Shown: one piece after another, positions 41,615-47,489 of the stretch
Numbering within the stretch: position 1 is the stretch's first letter
Layout: each line of letters starts with the position of its first letter
DNA from: an uncultured Collinsella sp.
GTDB lineage: Bacteria; Actinomycetota; Coriobacteriia; Coriobacteriales; Coriobacteriaceae
Assembly: GCA_958408685.1 (NCBI GenBank)
Contig: CATYLC010000017.1
Coordinates: 1-47,489, forward strand
Direction of reading: 5' to 3'
DNA: 47,489 nt
Notes under the pieces: model-generated
The model's database searches: none
What the model saw: the letters and a program-made list of their open reading frames with translations, nothing else
Told to the model about the DNA's origin: nothing
Program-made: the position numbers and the translations under genes

Positions 41615-42580
41615 CTAGCCCGTGTAGCGCTCGCGGTAGGTGTTGCGCTTGGGTGCGGAGCCGTGGCTGCCGTGGTGACGCGTGCGGCTGGCGGGGGTGT
41701 CTTGGGGCTTGTCGCCGTTGCGCTTGGCGCTCGCCTGCTTGGGCGGGATGCCGCCGCTTTTGAGGATCTGCACTTCGCGGTCGGTGAGCTCGCGCCACGA
41801 GCCCTTGGCCACGCCCTCGAGCTCAAGGCCGGCAAAGTTGCAGCGATGCAGACGGATTACCGGATGGTGAATCTTGCCCAGCATGCGCTTGACCTGGTTC
41901 TTGCGGCCCTCGCGAATGATGACCTCCACGGCGGTGGTGCCGGGCTTGACGCCTTGCGGAGCCACGGCCTCGGCCTCGCGCGCGTTAATGACGCGGCAGA
42001 TCGCCGGCTGGCACAGGCCGTCGTCGAGCTCGATGCCACGGCGGAGCGGTTCTAGATCGCGGTCGGTCAGCTGTCCGTCCACGAGCGCCTGGTAGGTCTT
42101 GTAGACGTGCTTGCTGGGGTGCAGCAGGTCCTGCGATAGGTCGCCGTCGGTGGTAAAGAGCAAAAGGCCCGTGGTGTCGCGGTCCAGGCGACCCACCGGG
42201 AAGAGCCCCGGAAAGCGGTTGCGCGGGACCAGGTCGGCCACGCAAGGGCGCTCCTGCGGGTCGCTCATGGTGGTGAGGTAGCCGGTCGGCTTGTAGAGCA
42301 TCAAGTACACGGCGCCCTGGTTGAGCTTGACGGGCATGCCGTCGACTTCGATGTGATCGCGGTCGACATCGACCTTGGTGCCCAGTTCGGTCGCGACCTG
42401 GCCGTTAACGGTCACGCGGCCGGCGGTCATCAGGTCCTCTGAGCCGCGGCGGCTCGCCACGCCCGCGCGTGCCAAAAAGCGCTGCAGGCGCATGGTGTGC
42501 GGATAGACGGGCTGGGCGTCGGCTGCGGGTACTGCGTTGCCCATGGCGCGCGTCTCCCCCACTTCGTTAGTCCTCGTCAT
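41615..42580 (-). CDS. RluB/RsuA-type pseudouridine synthase
   Basis: A 321-residue enzyme of the RluB/RsuA/RluE/F group, likely acting on 23S rRNA. An N-terminal extension precedes an S4 RNA-binding domain starting MRLQRFLARAGVASRR, then the synthase domain with the catalytic Asp in GRLDRDTTGLLL, then a basic tail. The start at 42580 is given by GGAGG six bases upstream and overlaps scpB by 14 bases; ATG 42544 is an alternative. The scpA-scpB-rluB order is typical of Gram-positive bacteria. Confidence 0.9.
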   Translation of the reverse strand: MTRTNEVGETRAMGNAVPAADAQPVYPHTMRLQRFLARAGVASRRGSEDLMTAGRVTVNGQVATELGTKVDVDRDHIEVDGMPVKLNQGAVYLMLYKPTGYLTTMSDPQERPCVADLVPRNRFPGLFPVGRLDRDTTGLLLFTTDGDLSQDLLHPSKHVYKTYQALVDGQLTDRDLEPLRRGIELDDGLCQPAICRVINAREAEAVAPQGVKPGTTAVEVIIREGRKNQVKRMLGKIHHPVIRLHRCNFAGLELEGVAKGSWRELTDREVQILKSGGIPPKQASAKRNGDKPQDTPASRTRHHGSHGSAPKRNTYRERYTG

Positions 42581-43295
42581 GCAAATCCTCCGAGGTCTCG
42601 TCGACGTCCAGGGTTTCCAAGTCCTCGGCTGCATCAACATCTTCAACATCGGTATCGAGCAGTTCGCGCTCTTCGTCCAGGTCCTCGGCCTGTTCCTCGA
42701 GTGTGGACTGAATACTACGGCCGCTCAGACGCTCGCGGATAAACTGACGCGACTGCTCGTCGGGGGCAAATTGCTCCAGATCGGGCAGGTCGCGGGTGGA
42801 ACGCAGACCGAACTTTTCCAAGAAGGCGCTGGTCGTGCCGTAGATGATGGCTTGACCGCGCTGGGGGTCACGGCCGAGCTCGCGCACCAGACCCTTGTCG
42901 ACGAGCGACGCGATGACGCCGTCGGAGTTGACGCCGCGGATGCCCTTGACCACCTCGCGCGTAACGGGCTGGTGGTATGCGATGACGGCAAGGGTTTCGA
43001 GCGCCGCCTGCGACAGCTTCTGCGTGTCCCAGCTCAACACATAGGCCTCGACCACGTCGTGATAGGCGGGATGCGTAAACAGGCGCCAGCCGCCGGCGAC
43101 CTCGCGCAGCTGAAAGCCGCGGTTGGCCTCCTCGTACTCAACCTTGAGCTCGGCGAGCAGCGACGCGCACTCGCCAGGGGCGATATCCAGTGCTCCGGCC
43201 AGCGCGGGCGCACTCACCGGGTCGCTCGACACCAGCAGCAGCGCCTCGAGGGCGCCTTTGAGGCTGTTTGCCTCCAGCGTGGAAAGGGTTGACAT
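42567..43295 (-). CDS. scpB: Segregation and condensation protein B
   Basis: A 242-residue ScpB, a kleisin-partner of the SMC complex that compacts chromosomes. Two winged-helix domains are present (LKGALEALLLVSSDPVS ... and ALETLAVIAYHQPVTR ... VDKGLVRELGRD), followed by an unusually acidic tail of about 50 residues rich in Asp and Glu. AGGAG overlaps the scpA stop region. Confidence 0.95.
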   Translation of the reverse strand: MSTLSTLEANSLKGALEALLLVSSDPVSAPALAGALDIAPGECASLLAELKVEYEEANRGFQLREVAGGWRLFTHPAYHDVVEAYVLSWDTQKLSQAALETLAVIAYHQPVTREVVKGIRGVNSDGVIASLVDKGLVRELGRDPQRGQAIIYGTTSAFLEKFGLRSTRDLPDLEQFAPDEQSRQFIRERLSGRSIQSTLEEQAEDLDEERELLDTDVEDVDAAEDLETLDVDETSEDLHDED

Positions 43296-43306
43296 GGTTG
43301 CGGCTC

Positions 43307-44116
43307 CTATTCGGTGAGCTCGGGGCCCTCGCCGGGCACGTATGCCTCGGCCCCCTCGACTCGGTTGATGCGGATGGTTCCGAAGATCTCGTCCTGGCTC
43401 AGCGTGAGCGAGCCGCGCTTGGCGAGCTCAAGCATGGCAAGGAAGGTGACGACGAGCTGCTCGGTGGTGGCATCGCCGTCCAGCAGCTCGCGGAAAGTGC
43501 AGGTTTGGTGCGCCATGGTAAAGCGGTCGACCGAGGCCACGGTCAGGTCGAGCGGCACGCGATGCGGCGCCACGTGCTCGGCCTCCAGCAAGAAGGTCTG
43601 TCGCTTGCCGTCCAGGTCGGCACAGATGACAGCCAGGCCGCGCAGGGTGATGCCGGCTAGATAGTCGGGCATGAGGCCCAAGAACTCGGGGTCGGGACCG
43701 GCCACACGCGGGTGCATTCGGCTTTCGGCCTGCATGCGGGCACCGAGGGCTGCCGCCGCGCCCTTAAACTGCTTGTAGGCGATCAGGCGCTGGATCAGGA
43801 CCTCGCGCAGGGCGTCGCCGTCGAGCGCACTGAGTTCTTCGAGGTCTTCGTCGTCCTCGTCATCGTCGTCTGCCTTGCGCGGGGCCTCCTGGGGAACCAG
43901 CGAGGCTGCCTTAATATCCAAAAGGGTTGCCGCGACCAGCAAAAAGTCGCTCGCCACGTCCAGGTCCAGCGCCTCGATGCGCTCGGCCTCGGCAAGGTAC
44001 TGCTCGGCCACCTCGCTGATGGAGATGGCGCCGATATCTACTTTTTGGCGGGTTACCAGCTGCAGCAGCAGGTCGAACGGTCCGCTGTAGACCTGCGTCG
44101 ACACGCGATACGACAT
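43307..44116 (-). CDS. scpA: Segregation and condensation protein A
   Basis: A 269-residue kleisin subunit bridging SMC heads. The YSGPFDLLLQLV start and DFLLVAATLLDIKAASLVP are diagnostic, and the C-terminal winged-helix region contacts SMC. An acidic insertion (DDDDEDDEDLEE) follows the N-terminal domain. AAAGGAGG precedes the ATG. The SMC gene itself is not in the window. Confidence 0.95.
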   Translation of the reverse strand: MSYRVSTQVYSGPFDLLLQLVTRQKVDIGAISISEVAEQYLAEAERIEALDLDVASDFLLVAATLLDIKAASLVPQEAPRKADDDDEDDEDLEELSALDGDALREVLIQRLIAYKQFKGAAAALGARMQAESRMHPRVAGPDPEFLGLMPDYLAGITLRGLAVICADLDGKRQTFLLEAEHVAPHRVPLDLTVASVDRFTMAHQTCTFRELLDGDATTEQLVVTFLAMLELAKRGSLTLSQDEIFGTIRINRVEGAEAYVPGEGPELTE

Positions 44117-44200
44117 CTTCGACCTCCTTTGACGGCGCCTTCGCGGCGCGGTTTGGGTGCATGTTGCGACCGTTTTGCACGGTCGACCTGTAAGTTTACC

Positions 44201-44884
44201 TTAGATGCTGGCGATTGCGAAGTTGAGCAGCTGCTCAGCAAGCGGATACACGGTAACGTCGAAATAGCGGCCGATCACGTCGATGCCGGTCCACATGGGC
44301 AGCAGGTACAGCACAATGATGAGTATGGGCATGGCGTATTGCTGCAGGCGGTAGTAGTTGGCGAGGGCCTTGCCTTTAAGGAACGGCACGATAATCGAGG
44401 AGCCGTCGAGCGGCGGGATCGGGATGAGGTTAAAAAACGCAAGCGACAGGTTGACCACGATAAACGTGGCACCGAAGTTCATGATCTGTGACGCCAGGGC
44501 AAAGGACATGCTGGTGTAGAGGTTGCCGTACGTTGCGTTCATGAGAGCGGCCGCGAGGCACGCGAGGGCGATGTTCGACGCGGGGCCGGCTACGCTCACC
44601 AGGACCTCGTCGCGCTTGGGGTGCTTGAGGTTGTTGAGGTAGACGGGCACGGGCTTGGCAAAGGCGAACACCGGGCCGCCGGCGGCGAGCATGAGCAGCG
44701 GCAGGAGAATGGTGCCGAACGGGTCGATGTGGTTGATCGGGTTGAGTGAGACACGGCCACGGGACCGGGCCGTCTTATCGCCGAGCGCCCAGGCCGCGGC
44801 GGCGTGCGCGCTTTCGTGGATCACGATACCCACGATGACGGCGACGGCGCTCGCGAGCAGATTCATGAGGTAGCTGCTGGACAT
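44201..44884 (-). CDS. Site-2 protease family (M50) membrane protein
   Basis: A 227-residue intramembrane zinc metalloprotease. HESAH at 23-27 supplies two ligands and the glutamate, and N152 with D160-G (NLIPIPPLDG) the third. About five membrane segments and no PDZ domain, as in the short YwhC/FjoH group. The substrate is unknown. scpA is downstream after an 84-base gap that contains only a CGACCG/CGGTCG hairpin. AGGGGAG precedes the ATG. Confidence 0.92.
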   Translation of the reverse strand: MSSSYLMNLLASAVAVIVGIVIHESAHAAAAWALGDKTARSRGRVSLNPINHIDPFGTILLPLLMLAAGGPVFAFAKPVPVYLNNLKHPKRDEVLVSVAGPASNIALACLAAALMNATYGNLYTSMSFALASQIMNFGATFIVVNLSLAFFNLIPIPPLDGSSIIVPFLKGKALANYYRLQQYAMPILIIVLYLLPMWTGIDVIGRYFDVTVYPLAEQLLNFAIASI

Positions 44885-44893
44885 GGCGCTCCC

Positions 44894-45190
44894 CTAGCGG
44901 ACGCGGCGCGAGGCGCGCGTGAGCAGGTAGTCGGCCACAAACAGGATGACAGCCACGATGGCGTAATCCAGGCGGAAGACACCGCCAAAGGGAGAGGTGA
45001 TGACGCCGTAGCCGGCGATGGCGCTCGGCAGCGCGCGCGAAAGCTCAACGACAAAGCCCACGATCTGCAGCTTGGCGGTGAGGCCGCTAAAGCACAACAG
45101 CACGGTCATCGCGCTCATAAAGATGCCGCAGATGCGACAGGCGATGGCGATGATGCTCATCGCCACGGCAGTGGCCTTACGAGAGTTCAC
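44894..45190 (-). CDS. Small hypothetical membrane protein
   Basis: A 98-residue protein beginning with GTG at 45190, with GAGGAG at a good distance, so the start lies inside the last 14 bases of the ABC-F gene. Two or three hydrophobic segments (about 5-33 and 72-92) are separated by a short loop, and the C-terminus is Arg-rich. I recognise no family. The spacing (nine bases to the protease gene) suggests it belongs to the same operon and may be a partner of the protease. Confidence 0.65.
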   Translation of the reverse strand: MNSRKATAVAMSIIAIACRICGIFMSAMTVLLCFSGLTAKLQIVGFVVELSRALPSAIAGYGVITSPFGGVFRLDYAIVAVILFVADYLLTRASRRVR

Positions 45191-47210
45191 GCGCGGTCTC
45201 CTCTTCGATCTGGGTGGAAAGCTCCAGCCATTCGTCCTCGAGCTTGGGCAGCTCTTGCTTAAGGCCGTTATATTCCCCCAGCGCGGCGTTGAACTTATCC
45301 TGATCGGCATAAAGCTCTTCGCTGGCCATCAATTCCATAAGCTCGTCATAGCGGGCGCGCTTTTTGTCAAGCTCTGCCTCGATCTTCTTGAGCTGATTGC
45401 GCACGCCCTTAAGCTTTTTGTTGAGCGCAGCACGGGCCTGGGCCTCGGCACGCTTTTGCTCCTTGGTCTTTTTGCCTTCGGCGGGCTTGGAAGCGGTGGC
45501 GGGGGCGTCGGGCTGGGCCGCGGTGACCTTAGCGGACTTGGTCGCGGCCGGTGCGCTCTCCCCTGCCGCCTCGGCGGCGGCGCGGGCTGCGAGGTCCTCG
45601 CGTTTGTAGAGGTAGTAGTCGTAGTCGCCGTCGTAGACCGTGACCTTGCCATCGCGGATGTCAATGATGCGGTTGGCAACGGCGCGTACCAGGTGCTCGT
45701 CGTGGCTGATCAGCACGATGGTGCCGGGGAAGTTCTGCAGGGCGTTCTCGAGCATGTCCACCGAGTCGATGTCCAGGTGGTTGGTGGGCTCGTCCAGGCA
45801 CAGGAGCGCCTCGGGGGCCACAAGCATCTTGGCCAGTGCCAGACGCGCCTTTTCGCCGCCGGAGAGGACGCGGACCTGCTTTTCGATGGAATCGTTGTCG
45901 CTAAACAGGAAGGCGCCCAGCAGGCTGCGCTGCTGCGGCACGGTCCACTTGGGCGTGACGGTGTCGATCTCTTGCAGGACGGTATTGGACTCGGTCATGC
46001 CCTCGAGTGCGTGCTGGGCGTAGTAGGCTACGCCCACGTTTGTGCCCAGATCGCGGGTGCCGGTGGTGGGCGGCTCCAGGCCGGCGAGGATCTTCATGAG
46101 CGTGGACTTGCCGGCGCCGTTGGGGCCGACGAGCGCCACGTGTTCACCGCGGTAGAGTTTGAGGTCGATGCCGCTGTAGATGTGCTTGTCGCCGTAGGAC
46201 TTGGACACGCCCTCCAGACCCACGACCATGTCGCCCGAGCGCGGCGGATCGGGGAACTTAAAGTCGATGTGCTTGTGGCCCTCGGGCAGGATGACGAGCT
46301 CCTTTTTGATCTGCTCGATCTTTCGGATGCGCTCCTGAGCCTGGGCAGCCTTGGTGGGCTTGTAGCGGAACTTGTCGACGAAGACCTGCATGTGGGCGAT
46401 GTCGCGCTCCTGGGCGGCTCGCTTTGCGCGCATCTGCTCCAGGTTGTCCTCGCGCTGCTTAAGGTAGCTGCTGTAGTTGCCGGTGTAGGTGGTCACGCGA
46501 CGGTTTTCGAGAGCGGCGACGTGGTCGACGCAGGCGTCCATGAAGGCGCGGTCGTGGCTGACGATGAGGACGGCGCCGTCGTAGTTGGCAATAAAGCCGC
46601 GCAACCACTGGACGCTTTCGAGGTCCAGGTGGTTGGTGGGCTCGTCCAGAAGCAGCAGGTCGGGGTGGCGTAGGAAGAGCTTGGCAAGTGCGATACGCAT
46701 CTGCCAGCCGCCCGAGAACTCGGAGCACGGGCGCTCAAAGTCGGCGACCTTAAAGCCCAGGCCGGACAGGATCTTGCGAGCGTTGCTCTCGAGCTCGTAG
46801 CCGCCCAGGTGCTCAAAGCGGTCCTGGACCTGGCCGTACTCGTTGAGGAGTGCGTCGACGTCCTTGCCCTGCTCGGAGAGCTCGGTGATCTGAGCCTGCA
46901 GCTCGTTGGCGCGCTCGCCCATGCGGCGAATTTCCTTGGCGGCCGCCATGACCTCGGCGAGGATGGCGGTGTCCTTTTGCTCCAGGTTGGTTTCCTGCTC
47001 TAGGTAGCCTACCTGGCAGTCCTTGGCGTACTGGACCTGGCCGGCGTCGGGGCTGTCGATGCCCATGATGATCTTGAGCATGGTGGTTTTGCCGGCTCCG
47101 TTGGGGCCCACGAGCGCGAAGCGCTCGCCGGGGTTGATCTGGAAGGACGCGCCGCTAAAGAGGACGCGCGCGCCGAAGCTTTTTTCGATCTTGTCGACCA
47201 GGAGGATCAT
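45177..47210 (-). CDS. ABC-F family ATPase
   Basis: A 677-residue soluble protein with two ABC cassettes and no membrane domain. Walker A motifs are GPNGAGKTT (35-43) and GPNGAGKST (362-370), with signatures FSGGWQMR and LSGGEKAR. A P-site-type linker joins the cassettes, and an Ala/Lys-rich linker leads to a C-terminal coiled coil (about 600-677), the Uup/YdiF layout. Such proteins act on stalled ribosomes; some give antibiotic protection, but nothing here points to resistance. AAAGG precedes the ATG. Confidence 0.93.
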   Translation of the reverse strand: MILLVDKIEKSFGARVLFSGASFQINPGERFALVGPNGAGKTTMLKIIMGIDSPDAGQVQYAKDCQVGYLEQETNLEQKDTAILAEVMAAAKEIRRMGERANELQAQITELSEQGKDVDALLNEYGQVQDRFEHLGGYELESNARKILSGLGFKVADFERPCSEFSGGWQMRIALAKLFLRHPDLLLLDEPTNHLDLESVQWLRGFIANYDGAVLIVSHDRAFMDACVDHVAALENRRVTTYTGNYSSYLKQREDNLEQMRAKRAAQERDIAHMQVFVDKFRYKPTKAAQAQERIRKIEQIKKELVILPEGHKHIDFKFPDPPRSGDMVVGLEGVSKSYGDKHIYSGIDLKLYRGEHVALVGPNGAGKSTLMKILAGLEPPTTGTRDLGTNVGVAYYAQHALEGMTESNTVLQEIDTVTPKWTVPQQRSLLGAFLFSDNDSIEKQVRVLSGGEKARLALAKMLVAPEALLCLDEPTNHLDIDSVDMLENALQNFPGTIVLISHDEHLVRAVANRIIDIRDGKVTVYDGDYDYYLYKREDLAARAAAEAAGESAPAATKSAKVTAAQPDAPATASKPAEGKKTKEQKRAEAQARAALNKKLKGVRNQLKKIEAELDKKRARYDELMELMASEELYADQDKFNAALGEYNGLKQELPKLEDEWLELSTQIEEETARELS

Positions 47211-47240
47211 GGTGCCGCCTTTGACCTTGTGTGCCTATAT

Positions 47241-47269
47241 GAAAAAAGGCCCCAACTTGCGTTGGAGCC
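47241..47269 (-). terminator. Terminator of tRNA-Ala
   Basis: On the minus strand GGCTCCAAC pairs with GTTGGGGCC (one G-T pair) across a GCAA loop, followed by six Ts. It lies 16 bases downstream of the tRNA, so the ABC-F gene after it probably has its own promoter or depends on read-through. Confidence 0.92.
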
Positions 47270-47285
47270 TCATTCAATGCTCGGG

Positions 47286-47358
47286 TGGAGACGAGGGGGA
47301 TCGAACCCCTGACCTCTTGACTGCCAGTCAAGCGCTCTCCCAGCTGAGCTACGCCCCC
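47286..47358 (-). tRNA. tRNA-Ala (anticodon GGC)
   Basis: A complete cloverleaf of 73 bases without an encoded CCA (the genome has CCC there). The anticodon loop is CTGGCAG with anticodon GGC. The acceptor stem contains G3-U70, the alanine identity pair, which settles the assignment. It reads alanine GCC and GCU codons. Confidence 0.96.
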
Positions 47359-47370
47359 GTGCGAAGAAGT

Positions 47371-47399
47371 ACTATACGGGAACTCCCCCGTCGATGCAA
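47371..47399 (-). promoter_or_regulatory. Promoter of tRNA-Ala
   Basis: On the minus strand TTGCAT (47399-47394) and TATAGT (47376-47371) are separated by exactly 17 bases, just upstream of the tRNA 5' end. The remaining bases to 47489 hold no gene; the last 14 are the perfect palindrome CGCAACGCGTTGCG. Confidence 0.8.
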
Positions 47400-47489
47400 G
47401 GACAATTTTGGAAAATTTCGCAATCGCGGCGCGGGCCTTGATTCTCATTTTCATTGCAACAGCCTCAGGACTCAGCGCAACGCGTTGCG

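Noticed and set aside
45177..47210. Antibiotic-resistance ABC-F protein
   Set aside because: The coiled-coil tail and housekeeping context fit Uup/YdiF-type factors; nothing marks it as a resistance determinant.

Overview
The window looks like chromosomal DNA of a high-GC, low-complexity-rich Actinomycetota of the class Coriobacteriia, most likely Collinsella or a close relative. This is inferred from the gene content (RNase J next to ftsK, pgsA-cinA-recA-recX, rny followed by spoVS, a GarA/FtsR-type FHA-MerR pair, nrdR and a YneA-like gene beside lexA), from GC-rich third positions, and from SOS boxes of the CGAAC-N4-GTTC type. I see no phage, plasmid, transposase, rRNA or CRISPR array. It reads as core genome, and the unusual material is mostly between genes.

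Layout. Bases 270-9325 (+): rnj, ftsK, a RodZ-like gene, yajQ, rimO, pgsA and cinA/pncC, closed by a hairpin at 9333-9356. Bases 9432-11435 (+): SOS-controlled recA, then recX. Bases 11498-18359 (+): rny from its own promoter, a free-standing GHKL ATPase, spoVS, miaB, miaA and hflX. Bases 18344-20305: lexA and a DUF1624 membrane protein on the minus strand, divergent from a YneA-like LysM protein across three SOS boxes. Then nrdR and dut (+). Bases 21249-21640 are gene-free and filled with three very large inverted repeats, two of which share a core. Next come a glycolipid-type glycosyltransferase (-), trxB (+) and a DUF1836 regulator (+). From 24836 to the end every gene is on the minus strand: degV, a secreted NlpC/P60 hydrolase, apt, MerR (FtsR-like), FHA (GarA-like), a second CDP-alcohol phosphatidyltransferase, tRNA-Pro(GGG), and a long tightly packed run. 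In transcription order that run is ABC-F, a small membrane protein, site-2 protease, scpA, scpB, rluB-type, cmk, plsC, ispH, a DUF512 radical-SAM protein, der, plsY, gpsA, rpe, cysteine desulfurase, Nif3-like, a zinc-ribbon protein and coaBC. tRNA-Ala(GGC) lies upstream of the ABC-F gene.

How the genes work together. RNA turnover and translation quality: RNase J, RNase Y, RimO, MiaB, MiaA, HflX, Der, the pseudouridine synthase and ABC-F. Phospholipid synthesis: GpsA, PlsY, PlsC and two PgsA-like enzymes. Chromosome handling and DNA damage: FtsK, ScpA/B, RecA, RecX, LexA, the YneA-like division inhibitor, and NrdR/Dut for the dNTP pool. Fe-S supply and use: the cysteine desulfurase with IspH, RimO, MiaB and the DUF512 protein.

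The strongest candidates for something undescribed are these. (1) A nested hairpin element present in two copies at 21265-21367 and 21526-21627, whose conserved core sits between arms that differ in sequence but stay base-paired through compensatory changes. (2) A palindromic site shared by the promoters of the DUF1836 gene and the degV gene. (3) A 12-bp perfect inverted repeat that would bury the nrdR start codon. (4) The rny - GHKL ATPase - spoVS arrangement with a terminator-like hairpin in the rny leader. (5) Helically phased TTTGGTC repeats ahead of recA.
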